A stretch of DNA of 64,000 nucleotides from CAWBRT01 sp963832365. GTDB lineage: Bacteria > Acidobacteriota > Terriglobia > Terriglobales > Acidobacteriaceae. Location of the stretch: assembly GCA_963832365.1 (NCBI GenBank), contig CAWHUL010000007.1:1-64000 (forward strand), written 5' to 3'. Made by a program: the position numbers and the translations under genes. Shown here piece after piece: positions 1 through 10,047 of this stretch; the first letter of the stretch is position 1, and each line of letters starts with the position of its first letter. A model generated the notes under the pieces. The model was not told the origin of the DNA and did not search any database. It saw only the letters and a program-made list of their open reading frames with translations.

Positions 1-562
1 GATTTTATTGTGTCGATATTTCCGTGTTCGTGTTTTCAGTAAGTTGCAGACTTTTATGCTATTTGCCGCTGTGATTTACTCGCAATCGTCGATCTGAGCC
101 CGTATTTTCGTAAAAAATATTAGGAAAAATTAGGGAATAATAGCCCCATTTTACTAGCTCCGAACTCCTAGTTCGCCAGGCAAAACATACCCGACGGGTA
201 CCCAATAAGGTGCGGCGGATACTTGATCACTTAATAATTGGTTACTTAATAATTAAGGAGGGCGGGGAATTGGGTACCGGATAAAGCATACGAAGTATCC
301 GGCCTGATACTCCAGTCAGGCAGGTTAGAGTACAAAGTTTACTCTTCAGATTTTTGGCCTAAATACCCCAGCTGTACCCAAATTCCACTCTCGGCGCGGC
401 AACAGACCCGGACGACTGGACGCCCCTTATGCATTTCTCCGGTTCCCGTTAATAGCACTTAAATCTCAGTCATGTCGATCGTTGAAAGAGGTTTCTGTCC
501 TCCATCGGCACAGCTGGACGCATCCATCCTATTGCGGACGCATCATAGCGTTCCCGAGCGCC
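1..562. other. left-edge stretch without a recognised gene
   Basis: No convincing coding region. The first ~130 bases are AT-rich. An 11-base direct repeat, ACTTAATAATT, occurs at 229-239 and 244-254, and there is a partly palindromic stretch around 280-302. I cannot assign a function; it may be downstream of the cyclase gene and upstream of a gene outside the window. Confidence 0.5.
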
Positions 563-1345
563 TTATTTCCCGTCCTCGACAATTGCCACAGCCCGAGTCC
601 AGCCAGCGGAGGCAGCGCGTATCTTCACCGGGAAGCAGACCACAGTAAATCCGTCGGCCGGCAGTGATTCAAGATTGTGCAGCTTCTCCAGATGGCAATA
701 CCCGATCTCTCGACTGGCCTTGTGTCCCTCCCAAATCAAAGCGGCGTTTCCGGTCTGCCGATACTTTTCCGCGGTATAGGTAAAGGGCGCGTCCCAGCTC
801 CACGCGTCGGTGCCGGTAACCCTCACGCCTCGCTCTAACAGATACAGCGTGGCCTCCCGTCCCATGCCGCAGCCGGAGTTGACGTAATCCTCTTCGCCAT
901 ACCGGGCGCCGGCACGGGTGTTGACGACAACGATCTCCAGCGGCTTTAGTTCATGATGAATCCGCTGGAGCTCGGTCTCAACGTCTTTGGCGGTAACCAC
1001 GTATCCGTCCGGATAGTGGCGGAAGTCCAATTTCACGCCTGGCTGAAAGCACCACTCCAGGGGAACCTCGTCGATCGTGATTGCGGGCTCACCGTGGTTC
1101 ATGGTCGAGGCAAAATGATACGGCGCATCCAGGTGGGTGCCGTTGTGCGTGATCAAATCCAATCTTTCAATCGCCCACCCCTCACCGTCGGGCAGTTCCT
1201 GCTTGGTCAGTCCCGGAAAAATACCGAGCAACTGGGGCACGGACGCCTGGTGGTCGATGTACGTTATCTTTGGGCGGAATAACTGCGGATCGGCGGGGAC
1301 ATCATTTTCCAAGGGCGTGGAAATGTCGATGAGCTTTCGAGCCAT
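563..1345 (-). CDS. cyclase family protein (kynurenine formamidase-like metal hydrolase)
   Basis: A 260-residue protein with the metal-binding signature of the cyclase/KynB superfamily: HNGTHLDAPYH at residues 67-77 supplies two His and an Asp for a divalent metal. Members hydrolyse amide or lactone bonds in small molecules (for example N-formylkynurenine, isatin). Length is normal for the family. The ATG at 1345 is preceded by an AAGGA-type ribosome site. The substrate cannot be told from sequence; no tryptophan-catabolism gene is next to it. Cytoplasmic, no signal peptide. Confidence 0.8.
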   Translation of the reverse strand: MARKLIDISTPLENDVPADPQLFRPKITYIDHQASVPQLLGIFPGLTKQELPDGEGWAIERLDLITHNGTHLDAPYHFASTMNHGEPAITIDEVPLEWCFQPGVKLDFRHYPDGYVVTAKDVETELQRIHHELKPLEIVVVNTRAGARYGEEDYVNSGCGMGREATLYLLERGVRVTGTDAWSWDAPFTYTAEKYRQTGNAALIWEGHKASREIGYCHLEKLHNLESLPADGFTVVCFPVKIRAASAGWTRAVAIVEDGK

Positions 1346-1447
1346 GATCGTAATCCTTGGAGATGGTTGTCGCTAACATGCCAGGCCTCACGATTCTGGC
1401 ATATTCGCGGCCGCTCCGGCGAGCTGCTGCGAAGCGCGCAACGCCTG

Positions 1448-1780
1448 TCACCCCCGCAAAGCAAACAACAGTTCGACGACAGTTACGACCAGAATTCCCA
1501 GCGCCTGCCAATTGTGTAGCAGGTGGTAGCGCACAGGCCATGCAATCCCCACCGCAAGCACCAGGATCAGCAGATTCCCGATCACCGAAAATGCTCGGGT
1601 GAGCCCATCGCTGTGCCGGGCGCGCGATACGTTCAGGAAGCCACCGACAATCATGGCCGCCGCTGTTCCTGACAGCGACAACGTGAGATGACTGGCCGAC
1701 TGGATGCGGAAGTTCGTAACGGACTGAGCTACCCCGAAGGCAATCATCAGCCAGCCAAAGATCTGGTCAAGTGCGTTCAT
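1448..1780 (-). CDS. small integral membrane protein, unknown function
   Basis: 110 residues with about four hydrophobic segments (roughly residues 8-27, 33-52, 63-84 and 89-108) and short loops, so an inner-membrane protein. No catalytic motif and no family I recognise. It lies upstream of the cyclase on the same strand, but with a ~100-base gap, so co-transcription is possible rather than shown. Confidence 0.55.
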   Translation of the reverse strand: MNALDQIFGWLMIAFGVAQSVTNFRIQSASHLTLSLSGTAAAMIVGGFLNVSRARHSDGLTRAFSVIGNLLILVLAVGIAWPVRYHLLHNWQALGILVVTVVELLFALRG

Positions 1781-1904
1781 CCTGGCTCCTGCCTCGTTAG
1801 GTTAGCATCTCGCAGAACCGAAGCGGGTCGACCCAGCAGCATAGGGGCGACCTCAACCAAGTCTATCGAATCGATTGCAGTGTCGTTGTCTCCGGCCACA
1901 GGGA

Positions 1905-1923
1905 AGCCGGTATACTGCAGGTT
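1905..1923 (+). promoter_or_regulatory. shared promoter-like 19-mer, copy 1
   Basis: AGCCGGTATACTGCAGGTT contains TATACT, a good -10 hexamer, about 60 bases before the SDR start. The identical 19-mer recurs at 3014-3032, about 40 bases before the next gene. Two identical copies at equivalent places suggest a common promoter rather than chance. There is no clear -35 element. Confidence 0.45.
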
Positions 1924-1977
1924 GTAAAGAGTCACCGATGCAGCAGTTGACGACGCCAGGCACGACAAGGGTCTTGC

Positions 1978-3037
1978 ATGGAGCCATTCATGCAGCAATG
2001 GACGGCAGCCAACATTCGCGAGCCAGCGGGGCAAATTGGCGGTAGTCACGGGAGCCAACAGTGGACTGGGCTTCTGCGTCGCTCTGGAACTGGCCAAGGC
2101 GGGCGCCTCTGTGATTCTCGCTTGCCGCGACGAGGCTAAAGGAACGAACGCATTAGCTCGCATCCGGGCACAGGTTCAGCGGGCACACGTATCGCTGGAA
2201 CGGCTTAACTTGGCGGAACTGGAATCGGTGCATGCTTTCGCGAAAAAGATCGTCCGCCGGGGCAAGCTCGATTTGCTCGTCAATAATGCGGGCATCCTCG
2301 CCCTGCCAAAGCGGGAGACCACCGCCGACGGTTTCGAGATGCAATTCGGGGTCAACCACCTGGGACACTTCGCCCTTACGGGTTGGCTGTTGCCGGCGCT
2401 GCTGCAGGCTGAGAGTCCGCGCGTGGTCACGGTGAGCAGCTTGGCACATAGCTTTGGCCGTATGGATTTCAGCGACCTGCAGGCGGAACACTTTTACCTT
2501 CCATGGGCGGCGTACGCACAATCGAAACTGGCCAACCTGCTGTTTGCTTCCGAGTTGCAAGCCCGCAGTGACGCCGCCAACTCTAAGCTGCTGAGCGTGG
2601 CCGCGCATCCGGGTCTTTCGGCGACCAATATAGTGGCTGCCGGGCCGGGCATGGACGGACCCTCATTGCAGGCCATCTTCCTAAGGGTCGCCAGTGCAAT
2701 GCTCTCGCAGCCCGCGGCACAGGGCTCTTTGCCGATCCTGTATGCAGCGACCGCGCCCGCGGTGAAGCGTGGAGGGTTTTACGGTCCCGGCGGTATCGGA
2801 GAATTCTGGGGTTATCCACAACCGGCGAGGTTAGCGCCCCAGGCTAGTGAACGAAAAGCTGCCATGGAGTTGTGGCAGATCTCGGAACAGCTCACCGGTG
2901 TCCGCTACAGCAAAGCCTTGAGACAAAGCCGAGGATGGATGGCCGCCGCCCCCGGTTCTGCACCAGAGCAACGCAGAGGAGATCGCCGCAGACCCAGCTC
3001 GCAACCACGAGGGAGCCGGTATACTGCAGGTTCGTGA
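1978..3037 (+). CDS. short-chain dehydrogenase/reductase (retinol dehydrogenase-like), apparent frameshift
   Basis: An NAD(P)-dependent oxidoreductase of the Rossmann SDR family: TGANSGLG cofactor loop, NNAG, and the YxxSK catalytic motif (YAQSK). The reading frame with these motifs has no ATG near its beginning. The frame starting at ATG 1978 (or 1990) encodes a typical N-terminus, QQWTAANIREPAG, and joins the SDR frame if one G is removed from the GCGGGG run near 2027-2030. I therefore treat it as one gene with a one-base insertion. The C-terminal ~35 residues after LTGVRY are not SDR-like and may reflect a second indel. Substrate unknown. Confidence 0.75.
3014..3032 (+). promoter_or_regulatory. 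shared promoter-like 19-mer, copy 2
   Basis: Second identical copy of AGCCGGTATACTGCAGGTT, with TATACT at 3020-3025. It sits upstream of the HD-hydrolase gene, whose ribosome site AAGGAGG is at 3051-3057. Confidence 0.45.
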
Positions 3038-3068
3038 AGGGGCACAACAGAAGGAGGATTCTACGCAC

Positions 3069-3613
3069 GTGGATCCCGCCGAACTATTGAAGGCAATTGC
3101 ATTTGCTGCCGACAAGCATAGTCACCAACGACGAAAAGACGCCGAGGCTTCCCCGTACATTAATCATCCGATAGCCGTCGCAAACGTTCTCGCAGGCGAG
3201 GGCGGAATATCCGATGAGACGACGCTGCTAGCGGCTGTTCTCCACGATACTGTCGAAGACACCCAAACAACGTTTGCGGAACTCGAGCAAAACTTCGGTC
3301 CGGAGGTGACCGCCTGGTCCGCGAGGTAACAGATGACAAGTCTCTTCCTAAAGCGCAGCGGAAACAGCTTCAGGTTGAGCACGCGCCAGGTTCTTCCAGC
3401 CGCGCCAAACAGCTGAAAATTGCGGACAAGATCTGCAATGTGCGCGATATCGCGGTCAGCCCTCCCGCAAATTGGCCGCTACAGCGTCGTCGCGACTATC
3501 TGGAATGGGCCGAAAAGGTAGTCGCTGGCTGCCGAGGTGTCAACGTCCGACTGGATCAGGCATTCGATCACGCGATTGCCAAGGCCCGAGATGCCCTGGA
3601 GCTCAAGGCATAG
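3069..3613 (+). CDS. HD-domain hydrolase, MESH1/SpoT-like, apparent frameshift
   Basis: About 181 residues when two frames are joined, the size of stand-alone (p)ppGpp hydrolases of the MESH1 type. The first frame has the HD motif in LLAAVLHDTVEDT; the second frame contains KIADKICNVRDI, the matching downstream motif of the family, and ends at 3613. The break is near 3308-3312. GTG start at 3069, with a strong AAGGAGG 11 bases upstream. Likely role: hydrolysis of alarmone or a related nucleotide in the cytoplasm. There is no synthetase domain. Converges with the next gene, with 22 bases between the stops. Confidence 0.75.
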
Positions 3614-3635
3614 TCAAAAATCACTGGCGAGCGTG

Positions 3636-4446
3636 TTATCTATGCTGGGGCTCATCAGGTTGCCGCGCCTGTTTCACCATTTCTACCAGGACATTTCTGG
3701 TCTCCGCCGGACTGCTTACTTCCCGCACGAACGCGATGCGACCGCCGCGCACGCCCTCCTGCGGTCTTCAATCGAACGTGAAAACCAAGACGATCGATTG
3801 AAGTAATGGCTGCCTCCTGTGACTCGATGCCGGCAAAAACTCGCGCCAGGAGGACAAGCTCCTCCTTGTGGTCGCTATTCATGTGCTGCATGATGCCGGC
3901 TGCAGCGTCCGCCAGCGGGTCGGGAAGCGCACTCTCGTAGTCCGCAGCAGGGATCCAGCCCATCACGCCGAATCCACCCACGTAGTAAACGTCCACCACG
4001 TCCATCCGATAGAAAGAAAAATCCTCGTAGTCCACCCAGTATTTGCTGTTTTCGTAGCGGGCCAGGTAGAGCTTGCGCAATTCCGCCACCTCTGGTCCGC
4101 GTACCGCCAGAACGTTGCCCAGCAACGTGACCCTGGAGGCACCCAGGGGATCGCCGCTGGCGTCAGGTTGCGTTACCAACAGGCTGGCGCGCGGGTCCGC
4201 CAGCAGATTGTGGGTGTGCATGGCCATCGTGCTGATGAGAAAGATGGGGCGCCCACGCTCGTCGAGACCGTAAGGCATCACCGAGCCGAAGGGGAAGCCC
4301 GGCTGTTTGCGGGAGAGGGTGGAGAGGCTGCCGATGCGGCCCAAGTACACCAGGGTGCGAGCCCGCTCGGCGAACGAAGGCTCGGGGACCGAAGGCTGAT
4401 CAGTTACAGGACCACTGCTTGCGTGCTTTCTCACAGACGATGACAC
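3636..4446 (-). CDS. HugZ/pyridoxamine-oxidase-like FMN or haem-binding protein with DUF2470 domain, apparent frameshift
   Basis: An N-terminal split-barrel domain (residues ~20-160) of the PNPOx-like fold is followed by a DUF2470-type segment (IMQHMNSDHKEELVLLARVF). This pair is characteristic of HugZ-like proteins that bind FMN or haem. The last ~40 residues become anomalous after KTA. A shift near 3755-3763 restores a normal family tail (RIAFVREVSSPAETRNVL) and puts the stop at 3636. GTG start at 4446 with AGGAGG six bases upstream. Lies 77 bases downstream of the dehydrogenase on the same strand. Exact ligand unknown. Confidence 0.75.
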
Positions 4447-4523
4447 TGTTGCCTCCTGTGAATACGCTCTCTAAAGTGATGGGAAACTCGTGACGATCGC
4501 GATACCAACCACGCCTCCGGCAA

Positions 4524-5451
4524 TTAGTTTTGCGGATCGGGCATCAACAGAATGATCTTTCCTACGCCGCCCTTTTCCGCAGCACCTGTGCCTCAGCCGC
4601 ATCGCGCAGAGGAAGCCGGCGGCCGATCGGCAGGACGAACTTGCCGTCGCGCAGGTCGTCTGCAAATTCACGTACCTTTGATGGATCAGGCTTCGCGAAC
4701 ACGCGCGTGATCTTTACTGTCGGGTTCAATGCGGCTGTTCCCTCCGGCAATACGGAGGCATACCCAAACGAGCCTCCCTGCTTCACCTTTGCAATCAACT
4801 TTGCTGCAACCTCACCGCCGACAGTATCGGCAATTGCATCCAAAACGCCTAGCTTCGCAATCGCTTCATCGTCATCAATTGCAACCACTCCAGAACACCA
4901 AGGGAGCGAGCGTCCTCCAGTTGTTTCTTGCGAACGCCCGCAATCACCTTCGCGCCCATCTTCTTGGCCGTATGCACCGCGGCCCGCCCCACGCTGCCCA
5001 CCGCTCCCGTTACCAGTATCGTCTGCCCCTTCTGCAGCTTCGCCGCCTGGCGGACCAACTGGTCTCCCGTCAAGGCAATCAGCGGAATTGCAGCCGCGTC
5101 CACCAGGTCTACCCCGTTCGGCAGGTGTGTCACGTCCGAATCGGGCACTGCCACCAGTTCGGCATAGGTCGCATTCGAGAATGCAAGTACGCGGTCACCG
5201 GGCTTGAAGTGCTTCACATTCGCGCCCACAGCGCGCACGACGCCACTCACATCGCGGCCAAGAATTGCCGGAAACGACAACGGAAAATCCTTCTGTCTCG
5301 CACCCGAACGAACCTTCCAGTCAATCGGATTCACGCTCGCGGCGGCCGCCGCGATCAACACCGTGTCTCCGCTCACCTGCGGATCGGGAACGTTATCTTC
5401 AAACTTCAGCTTTTCAGGACCACCATACTCATGCAGCACAACTGCCTTCAT
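4524..5451 (-). CDS. zinc-independent quinone oxidoreductase-type alcohol dehydrogenase (MDR family), two apparent frameshifts
   Basis: Medium-chain dehydrogenase with the GroES-like N-terminal domain (MKAVVLHEYGGPE...) and an NADP-binding GAVGSVGRAAV loop. The N-terminal 190 residues lie in one frame, 4849-5451. The remainder (VAIDDDEAIAKLGVLDAIADTVGG) continues in another frame after a shift near 4885. A second shift near 4580 restores the expected ending (AEKGGVGKIILLMPD) with stop at 4524. Joined, it is about 308 residues, normal for QOR-type enzymes. Divergent from the P450 gene, with 132 bases between starts. Confidence 0.75.
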
Positions 5452-5583
5452 CGCGTCTCTCCAATGCCGGCCGCAGATCTTGTGGACATCAGCATCTCCA
5501 GCTTCTCCATTCGATGCGCAGATGATTCTACCGATCGCGCCATCGCATCATACTTAAACTAGATGTTCTGTTTCAGGTGAGCT

Positions 5584-7003
5584 GTGGTGGCAAACTCCCA
5601 GTACCGCTTTCCTCCCGGACCCGAGACAAACCTGCTATGGCCGGCGTTGCGGAGGCTGCGCCCGGCGAATCCACTGAAGCTGTTTCCTCACTTGGCAGAG
5701 AAGTACGGCGACGCTGTCCACTATCAAGTCGGCTCAAACCACTTTCTGCTCCTGAGTCATCCGGATTATGTGCGCGAGATTCTCGTTGTGCAGCAGGACA
5801 ATTTCGTCAAGGAACGCACGATGCAGCGTTCGCGCATGTTGCTGGGTGAAGGCATGATCACAGCCGAAGGTGCGCTGCATCGCCAGCAGCGTCAGGCGGC
5901 ACAACCAGCCTTTCATCGGCGGCGGATTCCGGAGTATGCGGCTACGATGGTGTCGCGGACCGCAGCGCTCAGCCGCCAATGGCAGGACGGTACTCGTATT
6001 GACGTTAGCCGGGAAATGATGGTGTTGACGCTAGGCATCGTGGCCAAAACGCTGTTTGGCACCGAGATCGACGAAGAAGTAGAGGAGTTGGCGGACGCGA
6101 TCAACAGCATTATGGCCTTGTACAACTTCCTGGTGCTGACGCCGGCGGTCGAATTGTTAGTGCACCTCCCACTACCGATGACCAAGCGATTTACCCGTGC
6201 GCGTGATCGCCTGGATGCAACCGTGTACCGCATGATCCAGTCCCACCGAGCGAAAGCGCAATGCGCGGCGGAAGGCCTAACCATCGAACCGGGATCGGGA
6301 GAGAACACCGGCGATCTGCTTTCGATGATGCTGGCGGACAACCAGACTTCCAACGCCCAGCGGGACCGGCAATTACGCGATGAGGTGATCACCATCTTCC
6401 TGGCCGGTTACGAGACCGTCGCCAACGCTTTGGCCTGGACGTGGTACCTGCTATCGCAGAATCCGGTCGCCGAACGGCGGTTGCATGAGGAAATTGACAG
6501 TGTTCTGGGCTGCCGGTTGCCGACTGCGGAAGACTTGCAGAAGCTGAAATATACCCGAGATTGTTTTTTCGGAATCGATGCGTTTGTTTCCGCCTACCTG
6601 GACGATGGGCCGCAAGGCGCTGGATGATTTTCATTTGGGGCCATTCTTCCTGCCTGCGGGGACAACGGTGCTGATGAGCCAGTGGGTGATGCATCGCGAC
6701 GCCAGGTACTTTCCCGATCCGCTGCGCTTCGAACCCGAAAGGTTTGCGCCGGAGAGCAAGAGGGAACATTTGCGGTTCAGCTATTTCCCGTTTGGCGCAG
6801 GGCTGCGCCAGTGCATCGGCGAGTCGTTTGCGCGCATGGAAGGCGTGCTATTGCTGGCCACGCTAGCGCAAGGCTGGAAGCTGCGACTTGTTCCCGGTCA
6901 CCAGGTCGAGCCCGCACCGCTCATTACCCTGCGGCCAAAATACGGCATGCAAATGCACCTCGAACGCAGGAACGTGCGATTAGTGCGAACCGATATCGCC
7001 TGA
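5584..7003 (+). CDS. cytochrome P450, apparent frameshift
   Basis: Haem-thiolate monooxygenase. The N-terminal ~330 residues carry the I-helix motif AGYETVANAL. The second frame carries the ExxR helix (ESMRLFPP) and the haem-binding loop FGAGLRQCIG with the Cys ligand. The frames join if one T is removed from the TTTTTT run near 6564. Total ~473 residues, normal for a soluble bacterial P450. No membrane anchor and no fused reductase, so it needs external ferredoxin partners, which are not adjacent. Substrate unknown. GTG start at 5584. Confidence 0.85.
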
Positions 7004-7815
7004 TCTCTTCAGCAAATCCTCTTCGCTGACGCCCAGCTGACACGCGGTTAGAACTCAATCAGGGAGGGAGCCGTCGAGACGTCCGGAATCTTTTGTCTCC
7101 TCGCCAGTTGACGTGGTCGCCGCTTGGACAACCCGACTGCCTAATGAAAGAGTCGCTGAGTATCACCGGCACGGCACACTCCACGAAGGTGCTCTCTGTT
7201 GCTTCACAATGTGAGGGTTACCGTACCGGTTATTCGAACTTTGCCCCCAGAGCCGATTGCAGGCTGGGGCGACCCTCGCACCATGGTTCCGGTGCGGCTG
7301 GCTGGTGCGGAGGTCTCTGAGGGTTTTTGCACCAAGCTGGCGGTGCTGTTCTGAGCGCTTTCCGCTTGCCACGTTCGCATCTACCGTCAACGCCTAAAAC
7401 CCGCGTGCCCATAAATGCTCACCCACAAAATTCCGCGTCCTCTCTCCGTAGCTTTGTGCCAAATGGATCGCGCTCTTGCCCTTGGTTCCCCGTACGGCAC
7501 CTTTCGTCGCCACTTCTTTGTATGGCTTGTCCATCGTTGAGATTCCCTCTCCTGTGCTTGCCGGCTCACGTTTGCGAGTTCCTTCGATTCGATGGACTCC
7601 CGGATCTGTCAAACTCCGACTGCCCCCACACAGCCGGGGGGGTCTCCCTTTTTCCAATAGAGTGCACACCGATTGTGCAACCGGTCGCAAACTTGGTGTA
7701 CTTTGCTGTCACTCCGGGTGACCGAGATCATTTCCATTCAAGAGTTGGACGCGATTCTGGGCAGTACAACGATCCCTGAAGGAAGAGGGCATACCTGCCC
7801 CCTGTACACAGCAGA
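7004..7815. other. ~810 bases with no confident gene
   Basis: Between the P450 and the respiratory operon. Reading frames here are short, overlapping and without recognisable domains. The only candidate with a ribosome site is the 46-codon frame at 7394-7534 on the minus strand, listed separately. Confidence 0.5.
7394..7534 (-). CDS. possible 46-residue basic protein
   Basis: ATG at 7534 preceded by GGAGAGGG. The product is Lys/Arg/Gly-rich, with no Cys and no hydrophobic segment. I do not recognise it. Small, isolated and unsupported by any neighbour, so it may be a chance frame. Confidence 0.25.
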   Translation of the reverse strand: MDKPYKEVATKGAVRGTKGKSAIHLAQSYGERTRNFVGEHLWARGF

Positions 7816-7831
7816 TGTGATGGTCGTCACA
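7816..7831 (+). promoter_or_regulatory. CRP/FNR-family operator
   Basis: TGTGATGGTCGTCACA is an exact TGTGA-N6-TCACA palindrome, the consensus of CRP-type regulators (FNR-type sites are TTGAT-N4-ATCAA, so CRP-like specificity fits better). It lies about 40 bases upstream of a TATAAT and ~90 bases before the operon start, as expected for an activator of a respiratory operon. Which regulator binds is not known; none is encoded here. Confidence 0.65.
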
Positions 7832-7860
7832 GATAACGGTGAGTTCATTCACCTTTTGCG

Positions 7861-7866
7861 TATAAT
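7861..7866 (+). promoter_or_regulatory. -10 box of the ttr-like operon
   Basis: Perfect TATAAT 43 bases before the first ATG. No good -35 hexamer at 17 bases, consistent with an activator-dependent promoter using the palindrome just upstream. Confidence 0.5.
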
Positions 7867-7908
7867 GCACCGGTGACAATGGGAACAGTCCAGCCTATGT
7901 GAGGGATC

Positions 7909-8827
7909 ATGAGCGACAAAGAAGGTTCCACCCTGGAACCGAGTGCCGGTCCAAGACGGCAGTTTCTGAAAATGGCAGACGCGGGCAGTATTACAGGCGA
8001 CCGCTCTGGTTAGCGTATCGCAACTCTTATCCGCCACTGCGGAAGCTAAGACCGCGCAACAGGTCCCTCCAACCGATGGAGGCGAGAAGCCAGATCCGTT
8101 GATCAGGATGCAGCAGGAACTTCTGCGAGCGCTCAACAAGCCAGTGGAGCAGCGTCGTTGGGGCATGGTCATTGACACGCGCAAGTGCGTCGGCTGTCAC
8201 TCCTGCACGGTTGGCTGCGTTCTGGAGAACAAGCTTCCTCCAGGGGTTGTCTATCGTCCGGTAATTGACGTTGAGATTGGCACGTATCCGAACGTCAAGC
8301 GGCGCTTTCTTCCCCGGCCGTGTATGCAATGCGACAACCCGCCCTGCGTGCCGGTTTGCCCGGTGAAGGCCACCTGGAAGAGACAGGACGGCATTACCGA
8401 AATTGATTACAAGGTCTGCATCGGGTGCCGTTACTGCATCACCGCCTGCCCGTATCAGGCGCGCACCTTCGACTTCGGCGAAAACTGGGCAAATAATGCT
8501 GCTCATGGAGAGGACGGCGCTTTCGCTCTCGCGACCGGACGGCGGTACCAGCAGAATCAGACCTACGAGTACGGGAAGGTGTACAGCCGATCCGAGGGAA
8601 TAATCCCAGGCAGTCCCGTGGGCAATGCGCGTAAGTGCACATTCTGTATACATCGGCTGGAGAAGGGCCAGCTTCCGATGTGCATAACGACCTGCATCGG
8701 TCGCGCCGGTCTGTTCGGCGATCTCAATGATTCAACCGCGCTCGTCACAGAATCCGTGGCTGCCAACAATTCCGTGCGTCTCAAAGACGAGCTCGGCGCT
8801 GCGCCGAAAGTGTTCTATCTGCTCTGA
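7909..8827 (+). CDS. ttrB: Tat-exported four-cluster ferredoxin subunit, TtrB/PsrB-like, apparent frameshift in signal peptide
   Basis: Electron-transfer subunit of a molybdopterin respiratory enzyme. Four [4Fe-4S] Cys motifs are visible, starting CVGCHSCTVGC, CMQCDNPPCVPVCP, CIGCRYCITACP and CTFCIHRLEKGQLPMC. The open frame with clusters has no good start. The frame from ATG 7909 (GAGG just upstream) gives a twin-arginine signal, RRQFLKMADAG, and after a one-base shift near 7984 continues as ATALVSVSQLLSATAEA into the ferredoxin part. So the subunit is probably periplasmic. First gene of the operon, 9 bases before the membrane subunit. PsrB, DmsB or ArrB would share the same clusters; gene order favours TtrB. 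Confidence 0.75.
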
Positions 8828-8836
8828 GGAGATCCC

Positions 8837-10047
8837 ATGTCTATCATGAACGAAATCCGCAAGCGCAATCCGAAGGAAATCACCCTTGGGGTGATCGCGA
8901 TTCTTCTCGCGCTGCTGGGAGTGATAGGACTGCTGCTCCGCGTCTTTAATGGCGACCGTGCAGCCGACTTCTCCAGCTATGTTCCCTGGGGGCTCTGGGT
9001 AGCCGCCTACATTTACTTCAGCGGACTTTCCGCCGGTGCCTTCATGATTGCCATCGGGGCGTATGTGTTCAACGTTCGCTCGCTTTACAGAGTCGGCACG
9101 CTGGCACTGTTCACCGCGGTTTTAACTCTTCCCATGGGCCTGCTGGCGATTGGCCTGGATCTTGGACACATGGAACGGGCGATTTTCGTATTCATACGTC
9201 CGCAGTTCCACTCGATGATGGCGTGGATGGTCTGGCTGTACACGGCATATCTGGTGCTGGTGGCGTTCATGCTGCGGTATTCAATCGCGGCGGAACGAGC
9301 CACCTCAGCCGAAGCCATTGCTACTGCCCAGCGCCGCCTGCGGATGCTGGGAATCGTTGGAATTCCGCTGGTGATTGCGTTCGCGGGAGGGGTTGGCGCG
9401 TTGTTTGGGACGGTAATCGCCCGCGAGTACTGGCACACCTCGCTGTATCCGGTGTTTTTCCTTATTGGCGCCCTGACCTCCGGAGCAGCGCTCCTGACTG
9501 CAGTTGTCGCATTCCTGTGGCCAACCCGGGATGCTGAGTGGCACGACCTGATTGAGCGGATGAGAACCTTTGTTCTTGCGCTGGTTCTGGTGGAAGCGCT
9601 TTTGGAGTGGGCTGAATATTCGGTGCCCGCGTGGTATCAGGTCGGCTCTGCCTACGCGATCATTAAGTTCGTTCTGTTTGGACCTTATTGGTATGTGTTC
9701 TGGCTGGTCCACCTTCTTGCTCGGAGTCGTGGTACCAATCGTGTTGCTGGTTCGGGACCGACGTCCGGCGGCGGTTGGAATCGCTTCAGCCCTGGTTGCA
9801 ATCACGTTTCTTTGCGGTGCGCCTAAACCTTGTTATTCCAGGCTTGATTGCGCCCGAGTTACAGGGCTTGGAGATGTCGTACACGGACCCCATCGGCAAT
9901 CGCCTCACCTATCAATACCTGCCCACGTTTTTCGAGTGGCAAGTGCTTCTGGGCGTGCTCACGATCGGTATCATTTTCGCCATCATTGGCGCACGCAAAC
10001 TCCCATTGATTCCGTCTGCGTCACGCAGCTCTCGCGAGGTAGTCTAA
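8837..10047 (+). CDS. ttrC: NrfD/TtrC-like quinol-oxidising membrane subunit, two apparent frameshifts
   Basis: About 403 residues after joining three frames, with eight to nine hydrophobic helices, typical of the NrfD/PsrC family that anchors the enzyme and takes electrons from menaquinol. The first frame runs to WLVHL. A shift near 9715 (extra C) gives FLLGVVVPIVLLV, and another near 9815 (extra T) gives FAVRLNLVIPGL to the stop at 10047. Starts 9 bases after ttrB and ends immediately before the ttrA ATG, so one operon. Confidence 0.75.

Noticed and set aside
4729..5562. 277-codon plus-strand frame antisense to the dehydrogenase
   Set aside because: The minus strand encodes recognisable MDR motifs; the plus product is His/Arg-rich nonsense.
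7909..10047. Programmed ribosomal frameshifting in ttrB/ttrC
   Set aside because: No consistent slippery heptamer or downstream structure at the breaks, and similar breaks occur in many unrelated genes of the window, so indel error is simpler.
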